Counted from the stretch's first letter, positions 24,931 to 33,899 are shown. The stretch is 64,000 nt of DNA from Nitrospirota bacterium (GCA_020851375.1 JADZCV010000014.1:1-64000); one strand, 5' to 3'. Made by a program: numbers and translations. The notes: a model not told the origin generated them from the sequence alone.

Positions 24931-25596
24931 TCATTCTTCTTCTTTCAATCGTGCCATCTGCTCCACATCCAGACTTTCAAACGTAGTCCTTATATGGAAA
25001 AAGAAGATGCCGAATATAAACGCCGCAATCAGGATGTCCAGCGCCACTCCTAATTCCACCACGAGCGGCATCCCGTAAGTCGCGCTCGTTGCAGCAAAGA
25101 ATAAACCGTTCTCCATTGCAAGGAAACCTATGATCTGGGTCACGGCGTGTTTTCTTGTAATCATCATCAGGAGACCCAGCATAACAGTCGCCAGCGCTAC
25201 CGATATAGTAGACTTGGTAACAAGGTTCGACAACTCCCTGATGGGTGAAGTCAGATAATATGAGAAGATCACAAGGGCTATTCCCATCATCATGGTGGTA
25301 GGGATGTTGATTACCGACTCAACCTCTTTATGTATCTGAAGGCGGATGATGAGGATGTGGAGTATATATGGCAGCGCAATGACCTTGAGTAGCAGGGTAA
25401 GGACAGAGGATATATAAAGGTGATGCTGCCCCGCCACAAACCCAACGATAGCCGTACTTACAGATAGAAACAGCCCCTGCCATGCAAAGAGGTGCAGGAG
25501 TCCGTAGATCCTGCGTTGAGCAAGGAGGCCAAAGGCGGTCAGTAGTATCAGTGCTGCAAGGACACTATTTAGTTGTGCTGCAAATTGTGTAGACAT
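24931..25596 (-). CDS. hyfE: Ehr/Hyf-like membrane subunit HyfE
   Basis: A 221-residue protein with about seven helices. The C-terminal half holds the NuoK-like segment (IGFLAMENGLFFAATSATYGMPLVVELGVALDIL) with the membrane Glu residues typical of this proton-channel unit. The C-terminus turns polar (DVEQMARLKEEE). It bridges the antiporter-like subunits to the membrane foot of the complex. Confidence 0.88.
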   Translation of the reverse strand: MSTQFAAQLNSVLAALILLTAFGLLAQRRIYGLLHLFAWQGLFLSVSTAIVGFVAGQHHLYISSVLTLLLKVIALPYILHILIIRLQIHKEVESVINIPTTMMMGIALVIFSYYLTSPIRELSNLVTKSTISVALATVMLGLLMMITRKHAVTQIIGFLAMENGLFFAATSATYGMPLVVELGVALDILIAAFIFGIFFFHIRTTFESLDVEQMARLKEEE

Positions 25597-25606
25597 ATCT
25601 GAATCC

Positions 25607-25654
25607 CCGTTTAAATCCCCCCTGCCCCCCTTTAGTAACGGGGGGAACTAATTT
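25607..25654. repeat. Repeat family B, copy 3 (shortened)
   Basis: About 48 bases, CCCGTTTAAATCCCCCCTG through GGGGGGAACTAATTTC, i.e. the left half of family B; the right half is missing. Confidence 0.75.
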
Positions 25655-25656
25655 CT

Positions 25657-25686
25657 CGTTGCTTTCCGCTCATTGCTCATTGCTTC
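25657..25686. repeat. Short tandem TCATTGC-type repeat, locus 3
   Basis: GTTGCTTTCCGCTCATTGC then TCATTGCTTCC, adjoining the stop of hyfC. Confidence 0.65.
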
Positions 25687-26637
25687 CTATTCCAGCATAA
25701 AAAATGACAACATCCCGAGTGTTGCAAACAGAAAGGCGCTTCCAAGGAACTCGGGGACTCTGAAGAACCTCATCTTTGCGAGGCCTGTTTCTATGAGTAC
25801 AAGTCCAAGGCCTGCAAGAACCAATTTCACGACCAATACCAGGAAGGCCACCGGAACTGCCATTAAGTTTCCTGCACCTGCAATCCCCCATGGGAAGAAT
25901 GCGGCGATTCCGAGGACAGCAAAAAGGTATAACTTCATCATCCCGCTCCACTCTATCAGCGCCAGGTGACGGCCTGAGTACTCAAGGATCATGGCCTCAT
26001 GGATCATAGTAAGCTCCAGATGAGTCGCTGGATTGTCAACAGGTATCCTGCCGGTCTCCGCCAGTGAAATAAAGATAAACGCGAGGAGGGCGAAGGCAAG
26101 GGACGGCCTGAGTACTAAATCTCCATGCGCAATGACCTGAACGATCTGCGATAGCGACGTTGACTGACTGGCCAAAGATACGGTAAATACCGCCATAAGC
26201 ATGGCAGGCTCAGCAAGTGAGGCTATCGTCATCTCCCTGCTCGCCCCCATCCCGCCGAATGCAGTGCCTATATCCATTCCTGCCAGGGCTGTGAAGAATC
26301 GCGACATGGCAAACAGCGACACAATGGCAATTACATCCGCAGTGGATGACAATGGCAGGTCCACAGACAACACAGGGACAATAGCGCCTATCAATACAGT
26401 AAAACCAAATACGAGATATGGGGTAACTCTGAATATCCACGATGCGTTTTCTGCAAGGACGATATCCTTGTGAAATAGCTTGACCAGATCCCTGTAAGGC
26501 TGAAATATGCCTGCTGTAGTCCGTCCCTGAAACCAGCATTTTAATGTCCTCACCCATCCTATGAACACAGGTGCAACGGCAAGGAGCAATATTATCTGTA
26601 CCACTTCCAGGATATAAGTAGCAATCACTCCACTCAT
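25687..26637 (-). CDS. hyfC: Ehr/Hyf-like membrane anchor (NuoH/HyfC)
   Basis: A 316-residue membrane protein of the NuoH/HycD family. Blocks FQGRTTAGIFQPYRDLVKLFHKD (cytoplasmic loop), ETGRIPVDNPATHLELTMIHEA and EYSGRHLALIEW are diagnostic and line the entry of the proton path near the large subunit. The ATG at 26637 overlaps the hyfB stop by 4 bases; the open frame extends further upstream, but that part lies inside hyfB and is not family-like. Confidence 0.92.
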   Translation of the reverse strand: MSGVIATYILEVVQIILLLAVAPVFIGWVRTLKCWFQGRTTAGIFQPYRDLVKLFHKDIVLAENASWIFRVTPYLVFGFTVLIGAIVPVLSVDLPLSSTADVIAIVSLFAMSRFFTALAGMDIGTAFGGMGASREMTIASLAEPAMLMAVFTVSLASQSTSLSQIVQVIAHGDLVLRPSLAFALLAFIFISLAETGRIPVDNPATHLELTMIHEAMILEYSGRHLALIEWSGMMKLYLFAVLGIAAFFPWGIAGAGNLMAVPVAFLVLVVKLVLAGLGLVLIETGLAKMRFFRVPEFLGSAFLFATLGMLSFFMLE

Positions 26638-28676
26638 CTCAGCAGCACCAGCAACAGGATGATCGTTGCAAAGGAATATATGAGATATACCTGTATGCGC
26701 CCCTTTTGCAGTTTTCCTGTCTTCCTCGCAATCCAGAAAGAGGCACCGGCAACAGGCTGATACAGCCATCCCAGGAAACGATCCCTCGTCTTCAGTGAAT
26801 AACGGATACTCTTAACAAATGCCTTATGCTCCTGAATATGTTTTGCCTCCCGCCTTTCCCTGATATGAAAATAAAATCCGAATATCCTCCTGACAGGCAT
26901 GGAAAAAGCTGTTGATGTATACTGCATCCTCGTAGTCACTTTTTCAAAACCGCAGTCCCACAGCGGACCCGTATGAATGGTCTTCCTGCGGGCGTGCAGC
27001 AGTAGAAACACTATCAATACGACCCCGACAAGCCCCGATAAAACAATCGGCCCGGAGTACGATGCCCTCTCATGTGAAATGGGCGTAAGCCACATCCATC
27101 CTGAAGCGCCTGCAGATTCAGACAGCTCACCGCCGACAAACCGGCCTGCAATAATATCCATCCAGTGAATGACAGCTGTTGGAAAGATTCCGAGGCAAAG
27201 GCATGCTATTGCAGTCATCGCCATACCTGCCTTCATAAACCAGTCAACCTCATGAACATGCTGCTGGTGCTGCCCCCTCCATTGCCCAAGGAATGTGACG
27301 CCGAACGCCTTGACGAAACACATTGCTGCAAGGGCTGCGGTAAGGGCCAGAAGCGCCGCTCCCAGCGGTATCAGGAATTTGAGCAGCGTACCCGGAAGGG
27401 CAGGAGAGAGCAGGAAGGCCTGAAAGGTCAGCCACTCGGAGACAAAGCCGTTAAACGGCGGGAGGGCTGATATGGAGATGCAGCCTGTCAGGAAGAGGGC
27501 AGATGTCCATGGCATCCTGTGAATAAGCCCTCCCATCCCTTCCATATTGCGTTCATGGGTCGCATGAAGAACTGCACCTGCCCCCATGAAGAGCAGCCCC
27601 TTGAACATCGCATGGTTTATGGCATGATAAAGCCCGGCGGTAAGCGCGAGGGCAGACAGGACAGGGAGATCGAAGGATGAGAATGTCATGGATAAACCTA
27701 TCCCTATCAGGATGATGCCTATATTTTCCACTGATGAATAGGCAAGCAGTTTCTTAAGATCCTGCTGCTGCAGGGCAAAGAGGATCCCGAGCAGAGCTGA
27801 GATCAAACCAAGTATCAATACCACAGCCCCCCACCACCAGGGGAAATCTCTTATAAGATCGAAGGCCACGCGTATAATACCGTATATAGCCGTCTTCAGC
27901 ATAATACCGCTCATCAGGGCCGAGACATTAGATGGGGCGACAGGATGAGCCTCAGGGAGCCAGACATGCAGCGGAACAACACCGGCCTTGGCTGCAAAAC
28001 CAAAGAAGGCAAGGAAGAACACCAGGGCCGCCCAGCCGGAAGGGAATGAAGCATTCCGCATAGCATCAAATGTATACCCGTTGAAGCTCTCAAATCCTGT
28101 TGCGAAACCGGCCATAAGACCGAAGGAGAGGAGGATGGCAATGGCCCCAATATGGGCTATGACCAGATAGAGAAATGCAGCCCTCCTGTTCTCTGTCCTC
28201 TCGTCTTCAAACATGACAAGGAAATATGAGGCAGCTGCCATAACCTCCCACGATATCAGAAAGAAAAATGCATCATCAGCAAGAACCACCATAAACATCC
28301 CTGCAAGAAAGAGGGAGTAGAAGATAGAAAGGCTCGTCACAGGCCTGTGCCCCAGGAAACCCTTTACATAGCCGATAGAATAGACAGACACAATAGACCC
28401 AAGGGCGCCCATCATTGTCAGAAAGAATCCTGAGAGGGGGTCGAGCCGGAGGTGAAACGGGAGGTCAGGGAGCCCCATCAATACAATGCAGGACTCGGTT
28501 ATGCCGTATTGCACCGTCCAGATACCCGCAACAAGCGACAGGACAGAGGCAATGGTTGTCAGGGAGAAAACAGAATATATCAACAGCCGCTGGTTCCGGT
28601 AAAATAACGGCGCTATTAATACGACGGAGAAAAAGATAATCAGCGCTGCTGAAATTAACGAAAATGGCGATATCAT
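26634..28676 (-). CDS. hyfB: Ehr/Hyf-like antiporter-type membrane subunit HyfB
   Basis: A 680-residue NuoL-like subunit with roughly 16 helices. Channel blocks LISWEVMAAASYFLVMFE, VPLHVWLPEAHPVAPSNVSALMSG and LAYSSVENIGIILIGIGLS are intact, and ALPPFNGFVSEWLTFQAFLLS follows. The start at ATG 28676 lies 1 base after the stop of the regulator gene; a GTG nine bases earlier (28685) would overlap it. It is the first structural gene of the complex and overlaps hyfC. Confidence 0.9.
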   Translation of the reverse strand: MISPFSLISAALIIFFSVVLIAPLFYRNQRLLIYSVFSLTTIASVLSLVAGIWTVQYGITESCIVLMGLPDLPFHLRLDPLSGFFLTMMGALGSIVSVYSIGYVKGFLGHRPVTSLSIFYSLFLAGMFMVVLADDAFFFLISWEVMAAASYFLVMFEDERTENRRAAFLYLVIAHIGAIAILLSFGLMAGFATGFESFNGYTFDAMRNASFPSGWAALVFFLAFFGFAAKAGVVPLHVWLPEAHPVAPSNVSALMSGIMLKTAIYGIIRVAFDLIRDFPWWWGAVVLILGLISALLGILFALQQQDLKKLLAYSSVENIGIILIGIGLSMTFSSFDLPVLSALALTAGLYHAINHAMFKGLLFMGAGAVLHATHERNMEGMGGLIHRMPWTSALFLTGCISISALPPFNGFVSEWLTFQAFLLSPALPGTLLKFLIPLGAALLALTAALAAMCFVKAFGVTFLGQWRGQHQQHVHEVDWFMKAGMAMTAIACLCLGIFPTAVIHWMDIIAGRFVGGELSESAGASGWMWLTPISHERASYSGPIVLSGLVGVVLIVFLLLHARRKTIHTGPLWDCGFEKVTTRMQYTSTAFSMPVRRIFGFYFHIRERREAKHIQEHKAFVKSIRYSLKTRDRFLGWLYQPVAGASFWIARKTGKLQKGRIQVYLIYSFATIILLLVLLR

Positions 28677-28677
28677 C

Positions 28678-29223
28678 TCATACACCCGGAATCACCAGCA
28701 TAATCATGGCCTCTTTCTTTCCGGCATTCTCCCATTTATGCGGCCTCGTCGAATTAAAGTAGACGCTGTCGCCCTTTGACAGTGTGTATTCTTTACTGTC
28801 AAGGATGAACCTGACCTTACCGTTCATGACGATTCCAAACTCCTCGCCATGATGAGATGAATAAGGATGCTCACCGCTTTCACCGCCTTCTTCAAGGGTA
28901 AGCATGAATGGTTCTATCTTTTTCTTGCTCAACTCGTGGGCAAGCGGCTGGATAAAGGCCTTTGACCCCTGACTGTATATCTTCTTTCTCTCAGACTTTC
29001 TGATGACAACACTGTCTTCCCTGGACGGGTCGTCGAAGAAGTATGTGATGTGTACATTGAGGGCATTGGCAATACTCTCAAGAGATGCAATGGAAGGAGA
29101 TCCCTGCCCGAGCTCAAGCTGTGAAATGAAACTGGCAGAGAGATTCGTCTTCTCTCCAAGGTCCCGAAGAGAAAGCCTCGCATCCTCCCTGAGTTTCTTG
29201 ATCTTGTTGCCGAGGTTAATCAT
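28678..29223 (-). CDS. XRE-family regulator with cupin sensor domain
   Basis: A 181-residue protein. Residues 1-65 are a Cro/XRE helix-turn-helix (IKKLREDARLSLRDLGEKT, SASFISQLELGQGSPSIASLE) and residues 110-180 a cupin_2 barrel (HPYSSHHGEEFGIVMNGKVRF, STRPHKWENAG) with His and Glu metal or ligand residues. Such regulators sense small ligands. It leads the Ehr operon with no gap before hyfB, and an inverted repeat overlaps its own promoter, so it probably controls itself and the complex. Confidence 0.9.
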   Translation of the reverse strand: MINLGNKIKKLREDARLSLRDLGEKTNLSASFISQLELGQGSPSIASLESIANALNVHITYFFDDPSREDSVVIRKSERKKIYSQGSKAFIQPLAHELSKKKIEPFMLTLEEGGESGEHPYSSHHGEEFGIVMNGKVRFILDSKEYTLSKGDSVYFNSTRPHKWENAGKKEAMIMLVIPGV

Positions 29224-29238
29224 CTGACAGAGATATTT

Positions 29239-29280
29239 TATTTACGCTTTATATTTACATTTGTCAAGTTATATTTGACA
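29239..29280 (-). promoter_or_regulatory. Promoter with inverted-repeat operator for the regulator-Ehr operon
   Basis: On the minus strand TTGACA (29267-29262), a 17-base spacer and TAAATA (29244-29239). The -35 is one arm of TGTCAAATATAACTTGACA (29262-29280), a perfect six-base inverted repeat with a seven-base spacer, a likely binding site for the XRE-cupin protein encoded 40 bases on. Confidence 0.6.
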
Positions 29281-29398
29281 CATTAGATGCAACACACCTC
29301 TGTCTTTGTCATTTATTAACACCTTACATAATATTAATAGTCATCGATTATCGTAGAAATGTTCCACAAAAGGTTTGTGAAAATCACTGTGACAACTG

Positions 29399-30118
29399 TC
29401 ACTCTGTCTGCCGGCCATCTCCGGCCTCTTCATGGGTGCGGCCGTCACGGATGTGGTAGATTCTCCTGAAGGTCGGGATGATCTTCTCGTCATGAGTGAC
29501 GACTATGACGGCGGTCTCATATTGCCGTGCCATCTGATTTAATATGCGGATCACCGACAGTGCACGCTCGCTGTCGAGCGGCGCTGTTGGCTCATCGGCA
29601 AGTATAACAGGCGGCCGGTTGATCAATGCACGGGCTATTGCCACACGCTGCTGCTCACCCCCTGAGAGTTGTGACGGCATGGCTTTGGCGCGGTGCGCCA
29701 CGTCAAGGGCTTCGAGCAGTTCCATTGCCCTCGAACGGGCTTCGGCATTGGACTTTCCTGCCAGCATCGGCAGCAGTGCGACATTGTCAGTAACATCAAG
29801 AAATGAGATCAGGTACGGCGACTGAAAGACAAATCCGATCTTGTCGCGGCGCAGCGCACGCAGGTCGCGGATCTTCCAGCCCCTGTCATATATCACCGCT
29901 TCACCGAGGGTCATCTGTCCGTCAGTGGGTTCAATTACTGCGCCAAGACATTTCAGCAGGGTGCTTTTGCCGGAACCTGAAGGACCGACCAGCCCCACTA
30001 CTTCACCGGCTGTAACCTGCATATCAACGCCCTTAAGGGCATCAACAGCGGTCTCCCCTTTGCCATATCGCTTGCGCAGGCCGCTGATCCGGATACCTGT
30101 TGCATTTATATCAGCCAC
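29399..30118 (-). CDS. devA: DevA/MacB-type ABC transporter ATPase
   Basis: A 239-residue ATPase. Walker [10 protein letters not shown], signature [15 protein letters not shown], Walker [13 protein letters not shown] and the switch His in VVTHDEK are all present. I placed the start at GTG 30118 ([19 protein letters not shown]), overlapping the permease stop by 8 bases; the longer frame runs into the permease gene and is not family-like. Together with the adjoining permease and fusion protein it forms a DevBCA-like tripartite exporter, which pumps lipids, glycolipids or peptides across the envelope. Confidence 0.9.
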   Translation of the reverse strand: MADINATGIRISGLRKRYGKGETAVDALKGVDMQVTAGEVVGLVGPSGSGKSTLLKCLGAVIEPTDGQMTLGEAVIYDRGWKIRDLRALRRDKIGFVFQSPYLISFLDVTDNVALLPMLAGKSNAEARSRAMELLEALDVAHRAKAMPSQLSGGEQQRVAIARALINRPPVILADEPTAPLDSERALSVIRILNQMARQYETAVIVVTHDEKIIPTFRRIYHIRDGRTHEEAGDGRQTE

Positions 30119-31313
30119 CGATCGCCTCCGCAGGGTCCACCCTGAGCGCGGCCCGGATGGCGAGCACACTCGACATCACACAGATTATTAACACGGCAGC
30201 CAGGCTGCGTACAGAGTCCAATGGTTCAAGCAGTACATATTTAGGAAAGTAAGGCGCCCAGAATGTGGCAGCTATCCTTCCCACGACAAAGCCTATTAAG
30301 CCAAGGCCCAGCGCCTGCTGCAGGATCATCATCGCAATAGTACGATTTCTCGTGCCAATCAATTTTAGCACCGCTATCTCGCGGATCTTTCCAAGTGTAA
30401 GTGTATATATTATGAACGCAACTATAGCCGCGCTCACTATGGCAAGGATTACAAGAAACATCCCGATCTGTCGCGATGACGTAGCAATCAGCTTTCCGAT
30501 GAGTATTCCTTCCATCTGCTCCCGTGTGTAAACCTGAAGCCGCAGCCAGCGCCGGATGGGATCAGCCACTTCCCCCGGGGTATAGCCCGGTGCGATCTGC
30601 ACGAGCACGGCATTTACATAAGGATTGGAGCCCTGGGAGGCTATCACCGCATCCGTCAGCCCGGGTACCGCTGGAATATTAAATGCCGGGTTCGCCTCTG
30701 TGCGGCGGCGCTGACCAACAATGGCGTCGTTGTCTTTTAAGAACTGGGCCTCCTGCGCATCCCTCAGCGGTATAAACACCATCGGGTCTCCGCCGGATGA
30801 CACCATACGCCTGGTAAGCCCTACTACAGTATAGTCGTTGCGGCGGATCCTGATACGGTCACCAGTCCTGAACCCTGTCGCCATGTCAGCCACTGCCTCA
30901 TAATGACCGCGTGTGATATGGCGTCCATCAACAAGATAGCCTGGCTGTCCAGGCTCACCGGGCCCGCCAGGCACTACCCCCACCACCATAGCCCTCACAT
31001 CGCTTTCTCCATGGTGCACCTGCATCGTCAGGTATGTAGTGTTTGCTGCACGGGCTACCCCTGACATGCCAAGTATGCTGCGATAGACATCGTCATACAG
31101 GCTGGATGATTCAGCATACGGGCCAAGCGTATCCTTTTGAACTACCCAGAGGTCAGCGCCGCTGTTATCAAGCAGGGCTTTGGCGTCATCTATCATGCCG
31201 CGGTAAACCCCTGCCATTGTAAGGGTTACGCCTATCAACAACCCCAGACCAAGACCTGTGAAGACAAACTTCCCCCACGAGTGCATGATGTCCCGTCCTG
31301 CAAGGTTTATCAT
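30111..31313 (-). CDS. devC: DevC/FtsX-type ABC permease
   Basis: A 400-residue permease of the MacB/FtsX fold: one N-terminal helix (KFVFTGLGLGLLIGVTLTMAG), a periplasmic domain of about 230 residues (MacB_PCD) and three C-terminal helices ([17 protein letters not shown] end). It overlaps both neighbours (4 bases with the fusion-protein gene, 8 with the ATPase gene), so the three are one translation unit. Confidence 0.88.
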   Translation of the reverse strand: MINLAGRDIMHSWGKFVFTGLGLGLLIGVTLTMAGVYRGMIDDAKALLDNSGADLWVVQKDTLGPYAESSSLYDDVYRSILGMSGVARAANTTYLTMQVHHGESDVRAMVVGVVPGGPGEPGQPGYLVDGRHITRGHYEAVADMATGFRTGDRIRIRRNDYTVVGLTRRMVSSGGDPMVFIPLRDAQEAQFLKDNDAIVGQRRRTEANPAFNIPAVPGLTDAVIASQGSNPYVNAVLVQIAPGYTPGEVADPIRRWLRLQVYTREQMEGILIGKLIATSSRQIGMFLVILAIVSAAIVAFIIYTLTLGKIREIAVLKLIGTRNRTIAMMILQQALGLGLIGFVVGRIAATFWAPYFPKYVLLEPLDSVRSLAAVLIICVMSSVLAIRAALRVDPAEAIGG

Positions 31314-32503
31314 TTTGACACCCCTGGCAGGCGTTCAACTATCCTGACCCGGCTGCGGGCATTGAGCGCCTTTTGGCTATAGACCACCACCTCATCCCCT
31401 GCACTCAATCCATCGAGCACCTGCACCCTGCCGTCAGGATCTGTTGCACCCAGCTTTACAGGGGCAAAACGAATGCCGCCATCACCTGTAACCCAGACAC
31501 CTTTAGCACCGTTTACCCGGTGCACACTTGCATTAGGCACAACCGGCAGGGGGGCAAGCCCGGGCAGTCCTACAGAGACCTCTGCCAATTCCCCGACAGG
31601 CGGCAGGGGTTCCGGCACATCATCAAACACAACTTTCGCCAAAATCTCCTCGGTAACTGCATCAGCCAGGGGCTCTACCAGAAGCACCCTGCCGGGCAGA
31701 ATCTGACTGGCCTTTGAACGCAGGACGATCCGGGCTTGAAGACCAGGCCGCAGGCCGGAGGAGTCAAGCTGATTGAACCTGACATTGATCCAGACAGACT
31801 CAGGATTGATCAGCTCCACTACTGCCTGCCCTGCAACAGCCGTGGTACCAGGGTCAGCATTGCGTGCTGTGACCAGGCCATTCACCGGTGAGAAAAGCCG
31901 CAGACTAACCCGTTGTTTAATAACACCCTCACGGTCAGCCCTTGCAGCCAAAAGCTCCTGTCGTACTGCCTCGAGATTCGCCCGTGCTGAGGCAAGGCCA
32001 GCCCAGGCAACATCGCGTTCCTGCCTTCTCGATTCTACTGCCTCTTCACTTACAGATTGTGACTGCAAAAGTTTTTCGTAACGCTGTGCCTGGGTATCCG
32101 AATAGTTAAAGCGGGCAAGGGTGTCACGCTCATGGGCCTCTGCTGCCAGCACTGCAGACCCTGCCCGCCTGATAGCCGCATCCTGCGCAGCTACACGGTC
32201 GTCCAGATCCACCGGGTCCATTTCACCAAGCAGTTGGCCTGCCTTTACCCTGTCACCGATATGCACGTTTACGTTTTTAATCCGTCCGGGGATCGTAGGG
32301 CCGATACGGTAGGTATAACGGGCCCCGATAGTGCCAACTCCAAAAAGGGACGGTGAAACAGCGATATCTTCCACTGTCGTCACTGTCACAGGGACAAGGG
32401 CAAGCGGCCCTGAACGTAAGGCAACATATATTAAGAGTACAAGCAGGGGAACTATCACTGCCACTAAAGAGAGTTTTCTGATATTTATGGATAGTCTTGC
32501 CAT
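31310..32503 (-). CDS. devB: DevB/HlyD-type membrane fusion protein
   Basis: A 397-residue periplasmic adaptor with one N-terminal helix (LVAVIVPLLVLLIYVALRS). The lipoyl halves are GRIKNVNVHIGDRVKAGQLLGEM and FSPVNGLVTARNADPG, separated by a coiled-coil hairpin of about 95 residues (AQDAAIRRAG to RADREGV). Beta-barrel and membrane-proximal domains follow. It would link the DevCA pump to an outer-membrane channel such as TolC, which is not encoded here. Confidence 0.9.
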   Translation of the reverse strand: MARLSINIRKLSLVAVIVPLLVLLIYVALRSGPLALVPVTVTTVEDIAVSPSLFGVGTIGARYTYRIGPTIPGRIKNVNVHIGDRVKAGQLLGEMDPVDLDDRVAAQDAAIRRAGSAVLAAEAHERDTLARFNYSDTQAQRYEKLLQSQSVSEEAVESRRQERDVAWAGLASARANLEAVRQELLAARADREGVIKQRVSLRLFSPVNGLVTARNADPGTTAVAGQAVVELINPESVWINVRFNQLDSSGLRPGLQARIVLRSKASQILPGRVLLVEPLADAVTEEILAKVVFDDVPEPLPPVGELAEVSVGLPGLAPLPVVPNASVHRVNGAKGVWVTGDGGIRFAPVKLGATDPDGRVQVLDGLSAGDEVVVYSQKALNARSRVRIVERLPGVSK

Positions 32504-32504
32504 A

Positions 32505-33107
32505 TTATGCCCCCAGACCCCGGCGATAGATTGCGAACACTCCGGATGCTTCTCTACGCATATGATTTATGTCCCGTGCCAATAGTGACTGCATGATAAG
32601 GCCCTGCAGCATACCCACAAAGAGAGACGCAGCAGCATCCACATCAACATCCCCGGACAATTCGCCCTGGGATTTTCCCTGTCCGATTATCGTTCGAAGG
32701 CGCTTGCTATAATGCATGAGAAGCGTCTGGACCATGCGTTTGGCAGGCGTATCTTCAGCATGCTGAAGTTCGCCAAACAATATCCGCGGGACCCCCGGGT
32801 GCCGGGATATGAAATCAATGTGAGTCATGAACATGGCCTCCAGTGCTGCGATGGGTGACGCGGTCATTTGAACCGCCTTATCTGTCCTGGCAAGTAGCTG
32901 CACGGAAACCCACTCCATTACAGCCTGCCAGATCGAGTCCTTGTCCGGAAAGTGCCTGAAGATCGCCCCCTGAGTGAGGTTCATCCGTTTGGCAATAGCC
33001 GCTGTGGTAATGTCATTCGGGTTCTGCTCTGCAGCCAGTTCTACTACTGCATCAACAGTGGCTGCTCTCCGCTCATCAGCAGGAAGATATTTTGGACTAG
33101 CCTGCAT
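32505..33107 (-). CDS. TetR/AcrR family regulator of the exporter
   Basis: A 200-residue regulator; the HTH is TTAAIAKRMNLTQGAIFRHF followed by PDKDSIWQAVMEW. The C-terminal helices bind an unknown ligand, perhaps a substrate of the exporter. It is the first gene of the unit and ends 1 base before devB begins. A 24-base perfect palindrome lies 12 bases upstream of its ATG and overlaps the -10, so autoregulation of the whole unit is likely. GGAG precedes the ATG. Confidence 0.9.
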   Translation of the reverse strand: MQASPKYLPADERRAATVDAVVELAAEQNPNDITTAAIAKRMNLTQGAIFRHFPDKDSIWQAVMEWVSVQLLARTDKAVQMTASPIAALEAMFMTHIDFISRHPGVPRILFGELQHAEDTPAKRMVQTLLMHYSKRLRTIIGQGKSQGELSGDVDVDAAASLFVGMLQGLIMQSLLARDINHMRREASGVFAIYRRGLGA

Positions 33108-33119
33108 GTCAGATCTCCA

Positions 33120-33143
33120 AAGATAGTAATTAATTACTATCTT
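33120..33143. promoter_or_regulatory. TetR operator palindrome
   Basis: A perfect 24-base palindrome with half-site AAGATAGTAATT. On the minus strand TTGACA (near 33161-33166) with a 15-17-base spacer leads to TATAAG/TAAGAT that merges into the palindrome, so a bound repressor would block the polymerase. Confidence 0.75.
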
Positions 33144-33211
33144 ATATCACAGAGTGTATCGTGTCAAGATATGACAGCCTCAAAGCATATTGTATTTTTT
33201 AGCACCAGGGC

Positions 33212-33240
33212 TTGACAGTTGGCTTACCGGGAGTTAATAA
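33212..33240 (+). promoter_or_regulatory. Promoter of the small secreted-protein gene
   Basis: TTGACA (33212-33217), a 17-base spacer and TAATAA (33235-33240), 47 bases before the ATG at 33288; GAAAGGGGG serves as ribosome site. Confidence 0.45.
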
Positions 33241-33287
33241 TAAGCATACTTTTTTATGGATAATTTATTCCTGAAAGGGGGAAAAAG

Positions 33288-33899
33288 ATGAAAAACCAAT
33301 TATACCGTTGTCTTATTATTGCCGGCATTATCTTTTCTTTTCTGATTCCTGCCGGGGCAATTGCGCAGGACAGGGACAGGACCCATGACAGAGACCTTAT
33401 TGAGTTGAAACAGCAGCTCCGTGATCAGGTCAGGCTCTCGCAGGAGGAGATTGACGCCGTGGATCCTGAACTGAGGGAGTGTCTTAATCTCAAGGGAAGC
33501 CACGTACAGATCAGGGAAATGGTGCAGGCTGCGGTGCAGAATAACTGCAAAGGCACATGCCTTGGTGAGATGCTAAGGAATATGAACCGTGCCATGTCAC
33601 GGGGGCTCTCTGACAAAGAGGCACAGGAGATGGTGACTTCTGCGATGCGTGAACAGATTCAGGACCTGGAACAAAAGCGTCTTCAGCTGAATGATAAGGA
33701 GTTCGGAGACAGGGTACGGGAACGCATCGAAAATCGCCTTACAGAGAGAGAGCAGATGCAGAAAAGGATGCAGGAAAAGACGATGGAGCATGAAGGCATG
33801 CATCCGATGGACAGAGGAATGGATCAGAAGAGATTGGGGCCTGATGGCAGCGGCACCAAAGGCAGCGGCAATGGAAGTGGAAAAGGCAGCGGAAGATAA
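33288..33899 (+). CDS. Secreted helical protein with Gly/Ser tail, unknown
   Basis: A 203-residue protein with a clear signal peptide (CLIIAGIIFSFLIPAGAIAQ). The mature part is almost all charged helix (ELKQQLRDQVRLSQEEIDAV). Three cysteines sit in one patch (RECLNLKG, then NNCKGTCLGEML), likely forming a disulfide or metal site. From about residue 150 it becomes Met/Glu/Arg-rich and ends in a repetitive GSGTKGSGNGSGKGSGR tail. No family was recognised. It stands alone between the exporter and sucC and could be a stress-type periplasmic protein. Confidence 0.75.
   Translation: MKNQLYRCLIIAGIIFSFLIPAGAIAQDRDRTHDRDLIELKQQLRDQVRLSQEEIDAVDPELRECLNLKGSHVQIREMVQAAVQNNCKGTCLGEMLRNMNRAMSRGLSDKEAQEMVTSAMREQIQDLEQKRLQLNDKEFGDRVRERIENRLTEREQMQKRMQEKTMEHEGMHPMDRGMDQKRLGPDGSGTKGSGNGSGKGSGR

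Noticed and set aside
20239-28676. Operon as a true group 4 hydrogenase or formate hydrogenlyase
   Set aside because: Both NiFe-binding cysteine pairs are missing in the large subunit and no maturation or formate dehydrogenase genes are nearby.
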